A DNA stretch of 64,000 bases from Diphasiastrum complanatum (GCA_029204225.1 CM055099.1:42402597-42466596); one strand, 5' to 3'; shown: positions 46,081-58,640, numbered from the stretch's first letter. The notes: a model not told the origin generated them from the sequence alone. Program-made: numbers and translations.

Positions 46081-46640
46081 CGCTTCAGATCTGCCACCTG
46101 GATGCATATCAACAGTTTACTGCTAGCCACGTGTCACATTTTGGATGCTTATGATCAGATCTAACGGTACTGGACTGCGTGAGTAAAATAGGAGTGCACG
46201 TGCGATTCCGTTGGTCAAAGGCCTTGATGGCACTATGGCATCTGCCCCTGCCATTTTGGATGCGAGCCACGCGTTTTATTGACACGTGTCAATGATCTAT
46301 TTGTTTATTTTTAAAACGTGGCAAAATCTGATTACGTCCCTGGATATCCAACGGTGGCGCGCTCAGCCCTATATCGTGCAAACGCTGTCGGGTCATAACT
46401 CGTAAGTCGCAAGGGAACGAGAGAGTTCAGGACCTTAATAGCACTAGGTATTCTAAGCCCGCCAGCCCGCAGCTATGCTGACGCGTGTCACATATGCCAC
46501 GTGTAAGCCTCCCAATGATGGTCTGGCTGGAGACGTGGCAAAATCTGAAAGCCTCAGAGGAGATCCGACCGTGGAGGGTTTAGAATCTTCGCGTGCGATG
46601 GGTGATTGATGTTTATTGAAGGGAGGCGAGAGTCTCGTGT
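46081..46640 (-). promoter_or_regulatory. Cytochrome b5 upstream region with four CACGTG boxes
   Basis: CACGTG cores (G-box/ABRE type, bound by bZIP and bHLH factors in plants) lie at 46128, 46197, 46283 and 46498. A 15-base phrase, acgtggcaaaatctg, occurs at 46317 and 46532, so part of the cluster arose by duplication. No unambiguous TATA box was seen. Confidence 0.5.
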
Positions 46641-46868
46641 GATGTCACGTTCTTTTTTTCTGCCTTGTGATGTGACGTTTTTGGTTTGGGACCAAACCAA
46701 AGACCAAAGGCCCAAGCCCCAAGGGTGCCCCTAAAAATATTTCAAGCCAACCCGCGCAACCTCATTAAAAAACACGGCAAAACTTTACAAAAAAATATCG
46801 ATTTTTTTTTTTCTTTTGATATTTCCACCCGGTTAAAATTATAGTGAGGTCATTAGGGAGTTTGTTTG

Positions 46869-47038
46869 GCCTTGTAAGTTGTCCTTGCACAAGTACTTGA
46901 TGCCAAGTACATGAAGATGCCCATCCAACGATGCACATTAGGTTAAGAGAATCTCTCTCACCTAATGTGCACCGTTGGATGAGCATTTTTTGGAACTTGG
47001 CATAAAGTGCCTATGCAAAATTCATCGTAGGCCAGGCC
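46869..47038. mobile_element. MITE-like inverted-repeat hairpin
   Basis: The arms pair over about 75 bp each at roughly 70 percent, with a near-perfect core: catccaacgatgcacattag against its complement ...ctaatgtgcaccgttggatg. Both ends read ggcct/aggcc, and the direct repeat agtttgttt lies outside each end. No coding capacity. Superfamily not assigned. Confidence 0.6.
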
Positions 47039-48549
47039 AGTTTGTTTATGCTAAAGAAAAAAGCAAAAACAATGAAATCCATTAATAAAATGTAGTTTTC
47101 AACAATTAATCTTTATTTGCTTTTTATGAGAAATGATGCATACATGCATGTGAATGTGCCTAAATGATCTTGTTGTAACTCAAAGATCATCTCAACTATT
47201 TGTACATAGTCAAATTAATGTGAGTATTTAACAAAATAGAACGCTTTTTTATTGGCCCAATAAGTGAGATTTGCATTTGAGCTTCCCACAAAGACCTAAA
47301 ATTAAAATAAACTATCATGCGCTATACCAAGTTTCCAAATGTTCAATTTATGTTGACTTCAATTTTTTTACAAACTTACAAACTTTATTTGAACATCGTT
47401 CACACACCAAGGAAACCACTTCAAGTCTCTTCATATACATTGTTACCTACATTATTAGTCCATCTTTTGAAAATGGGCCTCCCACTTTCAAAAGTAGTAA
47501 ATGATGGCGGGAGAGAATAGCCACGCAGGCAAGGGATGGCGCCTCACTATCTACTAGCTTTAGTCTACATCATGCCTTGTTTTGTGAAGAAGACTTGGAT
47601 TTAGGATAGGAGTGTGTTGAATTTGCAGCCAGTTTTGGTATTCATGGGTGACAATAAAGAAGACATGGCAATTGAAAGAAAGAAAGATTATTGTGCAAAC
47701 GAGGCTGATTGTGCAAACGAGGCTAATTGTGCAAACGGAGGTGAGGCAATTGAGCGTGATGGAAGTAAGTTGAGCAAAAAAGTGTCTCAAGGGACTCTCT
47801 TGTGCATGCACCCCCCCCCCCTCAGGGCTTGCGTTGATGCGAGAAACGGATCTTGCCATTCCCCATGTGTGCTCCTCCTACTTCATTTTCATGTGTAATT
47901 CCTTCTTCTGGGCAACTTCTTCCATTGGCTGGGGTTTTGCTTTTTCCTTTCCCTTCACTACCCTTTCAGTCTCCCTTTGTTCCCTACTCCAATGTTGCTC
48001 CTTTTTCCTCTGAATCTCCTTGCCTTTCCTCCCTTGCTTTCCGCTGGGTGCTCTCCCGTTTCTGTGGGGCCAGCCTTCTATGCGAAGGTCTATCGTGCAG
48101 CGAACAACTTAGCTGCTTCTCACCATTATTTTAGGAGGCTTATTGGCATCTAATCTTCAAGGTCAACAAGAATCCTGTCCGACATCAGTTGTTGGTGTCC
48201 CTCTTGCTCAAAGTTGTCCAAGTGATCATTTTGCTTGGCGACATGTTGTTGAACCTGGTTCAGATGGGGAGGTCTCCCTTTGTTAAGGGTGTCAAGAAGT
48301 TTGAGGAATTGCAATGGGAAAAAGTTCAATATACAAGTTTAGGGTTCTCAAGCTCTTGGTGAGGATTTTTTCTTTAGAAGTTAGGCAGTCTTCCGGAAGT
48401 AAGCTCTATTCTTGCAAACAGCCGTTACTTCTTCCACGACAATCCTGCATATGTTACCCATTACACTAACTCCTCCTCTATTGAAGATACTTCTCATTTG
48501 GAGGTGCTGGTTTGGGTGGCGCTTCTCTCTTTTTTTCCTAAGCGAATGC
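47039..48549. other. No gene seen; short tandem repeat
   Basis: An 18-bp unit, attgtgcaaacgaggctg, is repeated three times at 47690-47743. A C-run lies at 47809. 47.85-48.5 kb is richer in C/T but has no convincing frame. Confidence 0.45.
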
Positions 48550-48998
48550 CAGCCTAAGGCCTATCTGAATGGAGTTATGAAAGAAGATATCTACATGACC
48601 CAGCCCGAAGGATACGTTCTGGAAGGCATGAATAATCATGTCTGTAAACTCCACAAAGCACTGTACGACTTGAAATAGTCTACCGGGGCTTGGTTTCAGA
48701 GGATCAACACATTCCTCATTGAACAAGGATTCAAACCAAGCACTGCTAATTGCAACGTTTATTCGAAGTCAGTGTAGCAATCCTTCATTATCATCACCTT
48801 GTACATGGATGATACGTTGCTCTTCAACAACGATACCAATATGGTTAAGGATTCGAAACAAATGTTCTTCTCAGAATTCGACATGACTAATCTGGACGAA
48901 GCTCACTTCTGTCTGGGAATTTAAATCCACAGAGACAGAGCAAATCGACTAATTTACGTCACTCAACAAAGGTATCTTCATAATGTTCTTAACAGATA
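48550..48998 (+). pseudogene. Copia RT fragment
   Basis: Reads LNGVMKEDIYMTQPEGYVLE, VCKLHKALYDL, a stop, then RINTFLIEQGFKPSTANCNV and TLYMDDTLLFNND (Met in place of Val in the YVDD motif). It is nearly identical to the RT at 19.95-20.36 kb, so a second copy of that subfamily. Both ends break sharply. Confidence 0.85.
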
Positions 48999-49106
48999 TA
49001 AACCTATATAGGGTCTCTCTAGCATGCTCTAGACTTGATATCTTCACCAAATCATTGATAGATCTGATTTCCTCCTTCATAACCTGAAACACAAGCTCTG
49101 ATACCA
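48999..49106 (-). mobile_element. Copia 5' internal start with primer-binding site
   Basis: On the minus strand TGGTATCAGAGC (49106-49095) follows the LTR end directly: the classic copia primer-binding site complementary to initiator tRNA-Met. About 95 bp of leader/gag start follow (ATGAAGGAGGAAATCAGATC), then the sequence breaks at the plus-strand RT fragment. Confidence 0.8.
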
Positions 49107-49856
49107 TGTGAAAGATTTCAAATCATTATGATCCAATCTACTTGAATGATCTTTGGTTAGAAAGAGAAATACACTACCAATCTCACCAATGTAGAAAAAT
49201 CAGCATCTACACACAAAATGAGATGCAAACACTAATAGAACTTGATCAAACTTGAATAAAATGAAAAAGTACTGTTGTTGTCCATACAAAACCAGCAAGC
49301 TACAGTATTTCACACGTGTGGATCCAAAAATAACAAATATAGATCATTCTACACATAGAATTGCAAGCAATCACCAAGATAGTGCACCAATGGATAGTAG
49401 AACCCAAGAGAACCATGTATAAGCATGAAATGAGATAGAGAAGAGAGAAGATAGCTCTCTCCACGAGTTACATGCTTTTATAGTAGGTCCAAACCCTATT
49501 TGGCCACTTGGCTTTCCCACCAAAATGCTAACCCTACTAATTTTGGGTCTAGATTCAATGTACCCAACTATTCAAATTTGAATCTACTCAAACTCGCATT
49601 CTAACTTTCCCACACTTTCAAAAAGTGTTTATTCAGATGAAATTTAGACTAAAAAACTTTGAAAAGTTTATCATAAAGTCTAAAATAAGTTTTGTCCTCA
49701 ATATGCCAAATATGGAAATATAGCAAAATGTGATGAAACTAGTTGAATCTTTCACAGAGACTGTGTAAAAACATGAGAAAATCCACAAAACTGGATAAAC
49801 AATAGCTGAAGTTTAAAACCGATTAGTCAATTAGTAAGAAGGAAAATAATCCAACA
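49107..49856 (-). repeat. Copia LTR (750 bp)
   Basis: On the minus strand it begins TGTTGGATTATTTTCC (49856) and ends CTTTCACA (49107). A polypurine tract (taagggagag, 49866-49857) precedes it and a primer-binding site follows, so internal sequence flanks both sides. Confidence 0.8.
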
Positions 49857-49869
49857 CTCTCCCTTAATC

Positions 49870-50703
49870 TGAATCCTTGAATGCCTTGACCTCCAAACTT
49901 AGTTCTACATAGAATCTTCTGCGCGCTTCCAAACTTAATTCTTTGGTAAAAATATCTGCTATCATATCTTGCGTTCTATAGTACTACAATCTAATCTCTT
50001 TGTTGAGAACTTTTCTTCTGACGAAATGATAATTCAGTTCAATGTGTTTACTCCTAGAATGAAATCAAGGGCTGGCTGATAAAGCAATGGCACTTTGATT
50101 ATCACAAAATAATGTTGTCGGAGCATATTGATTCAGATCGATATCTAAGAGTAAGTTCCTCAACCAAATTGCTTCCTTTGTAGCTTGAGAGGCTGCGATA
50201 TATTCTAATTCAGTGGAGGATAGAGCTATTGAAGATTGCTTGCGACTGTTCCAGGAAATTGGACCATTGTTGAGGAAGAATGTAAATCTGGAAGTGGATT
50301 TACGAGTGTCTACTTCTCCTGCCCAACTTGCATCTCTGTAACCATTGAGTAAATTGAGTTTGTCATTGCCGACTGCTCCATAACAAATGCAAAAGTCCAT
50401 AGTAGCTCGAAGATATCTCATGACTCTGATAAGAGCCTTCCAATGTGTTTACACCAGAATTAGTCATAAATTGACTGAGAGAGCTGATTGCAAAAGCTAT
50501 GTCTGGCCCGATGCAAATCATGGCGTACATAAGAGATCCTATAATAGAATGGTAAGGATACTCACACATCTGATGCTTTTCATGAATTGTTTGGGGACAC
50601 TGGTCCTTTGACAATTTGAGACCTGGTTCCATTGGTGAGAGAGCTAACTTGCAATTCATCAGATTATATCTGACTAAGTAGATGTACCTTTGTTGTGGAA
50701 CAT
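49870..50703 (-). pseudogene. Copia RNase H and RT C-terminus
   Basis: YHSIIGSLMYAMICIGPDI, then FCICYGAVGNDKLNLLNGYR, ALSSTELEYIAASQATKEAI and FCDNQSAIALS: the RT thumb and RNase H of the copia family. One frame change occurs near 50420, and a stop precedes the last tens of residues (a degraded LTKAL-type end near 50.0 kb). Confidence 0.8.
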
Positions 50704-51489
50704 TAGGGCCCTTATTGAACTCAAAAAGGGCCTCTTCCTTGCCTAAACAAGTTTGATAATCTGGATTAAGTCACTTGCTAATAGTCCTATGTGGCAGTTC
50801 ACCTTGGGTTTAGCTTGAGTTAGAACCTAGTCACATAGGTTGCACTTGAACCTAGTATATTAAATGAATAAAGAAATAAATTAAATTCTTGTAAAAATAT
50901 TAATTTATTTTTGAATTTGTGAAGGGTTAAAATTTTTTTGCACTTCATTCGTATTTTTTTTAAGCTTGTTTTGAAGAAAAAAGAGGTTTCAATTTTTTTT
51001 ACATTTCATATTGAGGTTTAGATTAAAAAAAAGGTACAAGGGGGGTCCCCCCCCTTGTACCATAAAGAAAAAAAAATGAAATGTAAGAGGGGGGGGGGGG
51101 GGGTACCCCCCGCTCCCCTGCACGCTCCCCCTGCACGGTCGCCCTTCCTTCGGCCGTGCAGCTCCTCCCTTTTCGCAACCCACCCCAGGCCGCCAACCAC
51201 GTTTGCTGCCCAGCTCCCGAGAGGGCCCAAACACGAGCCCACCAGCCAATCTCCTTTCAAAACTGAATGGGACGTCATGAGGGAGCTGGGATCGTGAGAG
51301 AGCTGGGCATCGAACGACGTGAGGGAGCTGGGACTATGAAAGAGCTGGGTGGTGAACGGGGCTGGTGGCTAGGGGTGGGTTGTGAGTAGGGAGGAGGTGC
51401 ACAGCCGTCGTGCAGGGGGGATCGTGGAGGGAATGGGGAGGGGGGGTGTAGACCCCCTTGCATTTAGATTTTTTTTTTTATGGTACAAG

Positions 51490-51526
<37 letters not shown>

Positions 51527-51900
51527 TGCCCCTTGTACCTTTTTTCAAATCTAAACCTCAATATGAAATGTAAAAAAATTTGAAACCTCTTTTCTCTCCA
51601 AAACAAGCTTAAAAAAAATATGGATGATGTGCAAAAAGAATTTCAGTCCTTCACAAATTCAAAATTTGAATTTGGGCCTTGCTTTTGAGTGTGACTTTGT
51701 CATCAATAAGGGGCTAGGGAAGTGTAGTTATAGTGTGGTTAGTGGGTGAGTTAGATTTTGGGATTTCATCTAGGCCATTGGATGTGCCATGTCATATGTA
51801 CCATTCTATCTCAATTGTCACTCTTTTATTGGTACACATGTCGTCATTAACACTAATTATAATTAGTGAAGAGGCCCTTTTGAGTCCAAAAAGGGCCCTA
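50704..51900. mobile_element. 1.2-kb foldback element with TA target duplication
   Basis: The ends are GGGCCC...GGGCCC, bordered by TA on both sides (50704-50705 and 51899-51900). Outer terminal inverted repeats of about 32 bp read gggcccttattgaactcaaa against gggccctttttggactcaaa. Inside, 50915-51210 is largely complementary to 51350-51665, so nearly the whole element folds back. It holds a G15 run (51089-51103), a C37 run (51490-51526) and a near-perfect palindrome, ggtacaagggggg/tccccccccttgtacc. No transposase. The TA duplication is typical of Tc1/mariner-type elements. Confidence 0.75.
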
Positions 51901-52300
51901 ATGTGTAGACCAACTTCTGTTTTCTGTCTCTGTGGATTTGTATACCAAGGCAAAAATGAGCTTCGCCCAGATCGGTCATGTCGAATTCGAAAGATAGCAT
52001 TGTCTTGGCCTCTTTTATCAGATCGGTACTGTTGCTAAAAAGCAATGTATCATCTACGTATAAAGTGATAATGATAAAAGATTGTTGCACTGCTTTGAAG
52101 TTGAAGAGCTAGGTGTGTAGTCGTGATCAATAAGGAAAGTATTGATCCTTTGCAACCATGTTCGAGCAGATTGCTTCAAGCCATAAAGTGCCTTATGGAG
52201 TTTATACACATGATTGTGTTTACCCTCGATAATATAACCTTCGGGTATATAGATAAGCCAAATCAACCAAGTTTTAGCGCACCACTGAATTGATAAAGAC
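51901..52300 (-). pseudogene. Copia RT N-terminal part
   Basis: YIPEGYIIEGKHNHVYKLHK, ALYGLKQSARTWLQRINTFL, the catalytic TLYVDDTLLFSNSTDLI and AHFCLGIQIHRDRKQKLVYT, cut off at the foldback element. One frame change near 52090. It is the upstream half of the RT that continues at 50703. Confidence 0.85.
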
Positions 52301-53660
52301 GACTCAACTCGATTGAAAAAAATACACTTCAAATTCCATTTTTTTTGAAGGGTCCCACATGTGCCCCTACTTTTTGGGACTGGCCCATTCTTCCTAAAGG
52401 CTCTGTCCACTAGCTGTTTTTGCATGAAAGCATAAAACAGAGTGATATTTTGACTAGGCTGGGGAGACTATTTTTTTTGGATATGATTAGATAGGAGCTA
52501 TGCTGGTACAAAGGGCTACGCGTTGATGTTTTAAATTTTTTTGAAATTGGAGATCTGTGCACGACGAAAGAAATTTTCAAAAATGGCAGTTTGGTAATAA
52601 TTGTCATTTTTCAGGCTAAGGGCGGTTCTGAGCCATTTTGAGGCCAAATACTTCAACAAATTGGCATAACTTTCTATCCATAGCTCGAATTGACAAGCAG
52701 TCCGAGACGTTATTTTTCAATTTCGAAGCGAATTTTTCATTTTGTAGTCATTTTTGCAATCTGGACTCATCTAAGTGCAGTAATGGCAACTCTAAGCGAG
52801 AGTGTTCTACAAATAAGTTTACAGCAACAATTTTCAGCACTGTTTGTTTTCCAGATCAGCACGTTGGTGCAAGAGAGATATTCTCTCTTATGAGAAACTA
52901 GCTACTGCTAATTCTATATCTGTTTATGTGACAATATGTGTCTGCTACTGCATGACTAACACTCATCAACTCAAATCAACCTTCATCACTCTCGTTGATT
53001 ATATATAGAGGAATAGGAGAGATGATTAGTTTTAAGCTACAGGATTAGAAGAATAGCTTTACACTTAATCCTAACAGCTTCTAGATGCCCATCATAGTAG
53101 TCCATGCAACCCGTCGTTGTCTATCCATATGTTGGGATTGTGATGATGATTCGCCATTATAGCCGCCTGATGACCGCAATTGTTTCATTGCGGTGCTTCT
53201 ATGGTCGTGAATGTCGTTCGGAGCATGAGGGCTTGGCAAGCTACCAAAAACAGAACACAACGGGCGCTGGTGTGGTGCTTGGGCAGTTCATCCCCTTTTG
53301 GGAGGAGAGATCATAGTGAACCACTATGGTTAACTTTGCGGTGCGGTTCAGTTTTCTACCCTTCGGAAAAAAATGTGAAGAATGCAGAAGGTCAACAAAA
53401 AACTTGCTCTAAGTCATTTTAGACGAAGTGTCACATATTCTAGAAAATGCAAAAAACCCAAAGTTCCTTTGAAATATGTCCCAAGTCATATTTCTGACAT
53501 GTGTCAATTTTTGCAGGAAATGCAAAAAGTGCGAATTGTGCAAAAAGCAGTTCAAATATGCAGGCTATGCAAAACTTAGTTCAAAATTGCAGTAATCCAA
53601 AAAACACAAGGAAACATTCAAAAGTTTTGATGGTTAGAAACCTTTAGTTTCTTCAACTCC
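52301..53660. other. No gene seen; possible LTR of next copia
   Basis: No coding frame recognised. Because a polypurine-like tract (gagagggag, minus strand, about 53662-53670) ends here, some of this stretch should be the 3' LTR of the copia to the right, starting TTGAAGAAACTAAAGG on the minus strand; its other end was not found. Confidence 0.35.
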
Positions 53661-54925
53661 CTCTCAAAGCGGGTATTTTTTTTATTCCCAAGCTTGCCCT
53701 TTGCCTTCAAACATTGCCTTGTCAAAAGGCTTTGTGAGGATATCGGCCACCATCCGCTTCGTTGAAATGAACACGGTTTGTAACTCGCTTCTTTCAACCA
53801 GATCCCTGATCAAGTGATACTTGATAGCAATGTGTTTCATTCTGGAATGAAACATAGGGTCTTTCGTTAGATGAATGGCGGAGGTGTTATCCATGTACAA
53901 CATCAGCGGCTCGTTGGTGCTCTCTCCTAATCCTTCTAGAAACTGTTTGAGCCATGTCAGCTCATTAGCCATCTTGGCTGCAACAACATACTCTGTCTCA
54001 CAAGAAGACTAGGCAATTATTGTCTGCTTCTTGCATATGTTGTAATGGTACAGCCTCCTGAGACCCTCTTAGAGTCGTCTCTCATAGATGCCCAACTAGC
54101 ATCACTGTAGGACTTCATTTGAAATCTTGCATCGCGAGAAAAACAAAGACCATAGTCCTTTGTCTGCTACAAGTAGTACTGCAAGATTCTCTTGGCAATT
54201 TTCCAGTGTGTAGGTCCTAGATCAATGTTGAATTGGCTCAATTTGAATATTGCGTAAGCAATGTCTGGCCGTGTGTTGTTTGCCAAGTACATCAATGAAC
54301 CAATAAGCCTTCTGTAAGGCTTTTGCAACATTTCTTCCTGCTCTACATCGTATTTGAGACAATCTTCGTTCATCAACACTGTGCCTGAAACCATTGGAGT
54401 GTTCACTCCCTTGCAATCTGTCATTTGAAAATCATCAATGATTTTTTGAATGTATCTTGATTGGTGTAGATACAATCTACCACCTTCAAGATCTCTGTCA
54501 ATCTGCAAGCCCAGGTAGCATTTTGCTTCCCCTAGATCTAATATTTCAAAGTGCCTTGAAATAACTTTTTTCACTTGTGCAATCAATGTGTCGCTCTTTG
54601 ATAGAATCAGTGTGTCATCAATGTAGACACCAATAATAATAATTTCACCATCTATGAATTTCACATAGACATTGTAGTCAACTATTAAAGGTTGGAAGCC
54701 TAAGGACCTGAGTGCATGATCCTTCTTCTTATACCACTGCCTGGCATACTGTTTTAGTCCGTAGATGCTCTTGTGCATCCTGCAGGCATAGTCTGCAAAT
54801 GACTTACAGGTAAAACCTAGTGGATGGTCCATGTAGACTTCTTCATTGAGATCTCCATGTAGGAATGTTGTCTTTTCATCTACAATATGGATCTTTAGAT
54901 TGTAGGCTGCTGCATACACGAATAA
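53661..54925 (-). pseudogene. Second copia RT-RNase H
   Basis: A long open RT segment (54919-54167, about 250 codons): FLHGDLNEEVYMDHPLGF, CRMHKSIYGLKQYARQWYKK, the catalytic GVYIDDTLILSKSDTLI and KCYLGLQIDRDLEGGRLYL. RNase H follows with MANELTWLKQFLEGLGE and YHLIRDLVERSELQ to VADILTKPF near 53720; a gap of stops and shifts near 53980-54160 separates them. It is a different copia lineage from the other copies. 5' parts are missing. Confidence 0.85.
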
Positions 54926-54949
54926 TATGCATATAGAGGTATGCTTGAT

Positions 54950-55400
54950 GGTTATTTTATTGGTGTCCTAGTTGTGACGTACTTTGGCCAATTTCAATCA
55001 AGGGCGGCCTGATAATAAATGGTAGAAGGATGGGGATTCATGTAGTTATAGCAAGGTGAATGCAATCACAAATCTTAGATCTATGACCTTCACATGAATG
55101 CCTTCGACCACTCCAAGGGGCTTTACATAATGTTGATCAGCGACTTTAATGCTAAAGCATATGAGGGTTAATGGGCTTAGACCCCATTCCCAATACATGT
55201 GTGCAGATAAGATATTCACTCTTGATTTGCCATTAAATATGGTTGCATCTTGCGTGAAGTTCTTGTGTAGTAGGGATAAAGTCACATTACTCTTTTCATT
55301 CTCCCAGGTGATTCCCATGGCTAACACAGATTGTGCATTGTTATGGCCTTGCTCGGGTAGTTTTTTTTTTTTTTGATCTTCCTTGATATTCAACCAGTTA
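54950..55400 (-). pseudogene. Gypsy protease relic
   Basis: Similar to the gypsy A protease: NVTLSLLHKNFTQDATIF, then NGKSRVNILSAHMYWEWGL where gypsy A has the DGGSG active site, and YVKPLGVVEGIHVKVIDLRF. The catalytic Asp is replaced, so it is dead. It lies directly upstream of the copia on the same strand but is unrelated to it. Confidence 0.7.
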
Positions 55401-58400
55401 GCTAGGACTGGTGTATGAATTGAGACTTCTTCGATACATCTCCCAGAGGTAAGGCGATTTGGCTAGACAACAATGTGATTATAGCTTTTGTTCTTGGTTC
55501 TTTAGGTACTAGCAATGAGAAGGGAACTTTGTTGAGCTCTTGTGAAGATTAGAGCCACCTACAAGTGCCTTGGCCTACTCTTCTTGGATCCATGATCATA
55601 CTCTGATGTACTGGTCTTTTTCTTGATTGGAATTAGAGTATTCACTTGGCTCCGTAGTTCGAGAGTATTGGCTAACTATGTAGTTGTGAGTGTTCATAAT
55701 TCAATATGTGTTCTGCTATTGGTTGTTCCTTGTAATGTCGGGCCCTTGTCTGAAAGAAGAGAGGGGCCACATGTTTAAATGTGAATTGTTGTTTGTTGTT
55801 CGATTTTATTGTATTAGCCTAGTGCCTCTTATCATGAGTGTTCTATATAGTCTAATACGTGAATAGTATGTTGGTCCATGTCACCCTTCTAATATTAAAA
55901 ACATTAGTTTGCATCCCACCCCACAATGAAGCTTTTGTGTGGGTTGAAAATCTTGCTTAGTAAGGTGAATATCTTTCAGAGCACCTAGGGAGAGGTGACA
56001 TACTTTATGTTGAAATTTGTATGCTTGTGTCTCTTGCAACTCCTATAGGCCCAAGTGGTCAGACTGGATTCCATAATGCCAAAATTGTTGTAATATTAAT
56101 GTGTGATAAGTTTCCGTTATCAAATTGTATCATCACAATTGTATATGTTATTTTTTCTATTATACCTCAATGTACAGGTCATTTATGATTTTCCATTGTA
56201 GTAGAGCTGAGTAAGAGAGTTACTTGTGGGCAATGGAGACCCAGCTTAAATCCGTAATGCTTGTGGAAAATGGGAACCTATGGGCTTTAAAACTTGCTTG
56301 GCCTATATCCATCCGGATATATTTTGTAAATATTGTAAGTATTACGAAAATTCAGTGATGAATATCTTGGTGGATAACATATTGGTCTGTAGGTTTACCT
56401 ACCTAAATTTAAACTCCCTTATGCATGTGTGAGGAGTGCCAATGTGTAATCATTGGCCATCGTTTGGGGCATTGTTGCTATTTGACTTAAACCTAAGACG
56501 ATAACCTTCATGGCCTTTTGCTACTTGGACAAAAATTGAGGATTGGTCTTCAAGGCTATTGTTGTTTGGACACAGTCTTGAGGCTGCCCCCTGAATTGTT
56601 GATGGTGCTTAGCCTTCAGGGTCATTTACCTTGGAGGTTGCAGTAATAGGCTTTGGTTCCCTAAATGTATATTATCATTGTACATGTCATCCACACCCTT
56701 GCTACCTGTGAGCCTAGTGCCCAATTTGATTGTTGCAAAAGAAACAAGTTCATGTAGGCATGGGAATGAAGATGCATCTTGGCACTACTAGTTCCCATTT
56801 AATCATGTGAAATTGGTTGGGTTGAGCTCATTTCACCTTGGAACACAACGAGCCCAATAGGAAAGATAGGTTTTGTGCGAAAATGACAAGACCGACTAGT
56901 TCCACAACATAGTAGATATATTCTCTCTCTTTTTTTTGGGGGGGGGAGCTACAAGAAAGTTGCAACATGACCTTTCCATTATTGACATAACCTTCCCATT
57001 GTTGACATTACCTTCTCATTGTTGACATTAGCAACAAAAGGTTATGTTTTCAACCTCCTCATGCTAATGTCATCACTTTTAAAACTTGGTTAGGTTACAT
57101 GGTTGGACTCCATAGTCAAAAGAAAAATTTCAAACTTCTACTACATTTGTTGGTCCCACTAGCACTATGCTATGTGTCACAAAACCTAGCATAGAAACAA
57201 GCTTAAAAGTCACACATGTAGGCAACTTGCCATTGATTGTTTTGTGGCTGTCACACTAAATGGCATTGCGGCAAATTTGCCTACAAAACATTTTTAGTAT
57301 AAATTATGTATATTATTTGTTGGGCTTGGCAGGAGGCCACCAACCCTTATTTAGTTCTGGAAATGAATAAAGTTGCAACAAATTTGATTTCCCTTTTTTC
57401 TTGAGAGATGAATTGGTTATTTTTCCACACATCTTGCTAAAAATTTCATAATGTTGTTGCAATTCAATAAAATTGTCTTAAAACAACTTGATGCAGACCA
57501 ATCTCACAAAGTTGTTATTATAACACACTTCACAAATGTCAAATTTTAAGAGTTATTGATTGTCATTTGAATATGGAAGAAGCTATAAAACTTTTTGGCC
57601 TTGGGCCATGTCCATGGTAAATACTTCAATTGTCCATTGTAGAGGGAGTTGGAGTAGTGTGATTGTCTACTTCTTGATGCATATAAGGTTTGGTTTCCTA
57701 CCATGGCTAGTATATGTGAAAATATCTAAGAGAACATTTTGACCACTGGCTCTTGTAAGTTTTTTTTAGAATATTAAATTATGTGGGATTTTCTAAAGAA
57801 ATCTTTGGCCACTGGCCCTCATAGAAATTTCAAAAAATATCAAAATAGATAACTTGTAGTAGATACTGACAAAATTAAAATCCTTTTTCTAATTGTAGCC
57901 TTGAATTTTGTTAATGTTGCACACCGAGTTAGGTAGCATGACTTTGAAGGTGACTTTGTAGAACTATCAACAATGAATACCAATGTATGCAAAGGTCATC
58001 ATTGCATCTTATTGAAGATTGTTTGCATGAGCAAAAGTCCATCTTAATTTGTGTAACTTTGACACATCCTTTTCTTTACGCTTTTATTTGTGAATTAAGG
58101 TCCATGAAGGACCTTGTTGTGAGTGTTAGAACATAGGGTTAAGGGAAGATTTGAGTGGAGCATAGATTACTTGAAAATGTGAATCATATAGAGTAATAGA
58201 ATTTTGTAATAGGACCAGTTTGGCATCTTGCATCTACAAGCCCATTTTGTAGCAACCATTTTCTAGCATGGAAACAAAAAAAAACATTCATGTCTAAACT
58301 TAGAATCTTACAATTATTAAAGGTCAGCAAATTTACTTTAAGCTTATAAGGTATTAAAAATTTATTAAGTCAACCATTGTAACTTGGACTTTTAAGTACC

Positions 58401-58640
58401 ATAAGTAAAACTAGGAAAGGGCACCACTCTTGGTTCTATAAGTAAGTCCCTTTTGTAAAAAGTAATATCCTTAATGTTAATGTGAAGGTGCTACTATTTT
58501 GGGTCCTCGAGCTCTTGCTTTCATTGTGAATGCTTTTTCCTCTCCTTTTGCATTGTTTTCTTTCATGCTTATGTTAATGCAATGTTGAGTTTAGGTTTGA
58601 GTGGTGACTTTCCATATGCAATAGCTTTCCATCCAACACC
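55401..58640. other. No gene seen
   Basis: AT-rich; a ~20-bp unit (ttgacattaccttctcattg) is repeated about three times at 56974-57034. A G-run lies near 56938. No exon, LTR or RNA gene was recognised. Confidence 0.4.

Larger units (their letters stand above)
49857..52300 (-). mobile_element. Copia retrotransposon, truncated, with nested foldback element
   Basis: Minus-strand RT and RNase H end at the polypurine tract and LTR. The copy is truncated 5' near 52265, where RT similarity stops; integrase, protease and gag are missing. A 1.2-kb foldback element interrupts RT. Confidence 0.85.

Noticed and set aside
51055-51573. Pro/Gly-rich ORFs on both strands
   Set aside because: Produced by G/C runs and GC-rich arms of the foldback element; no domain and no conserved frame.
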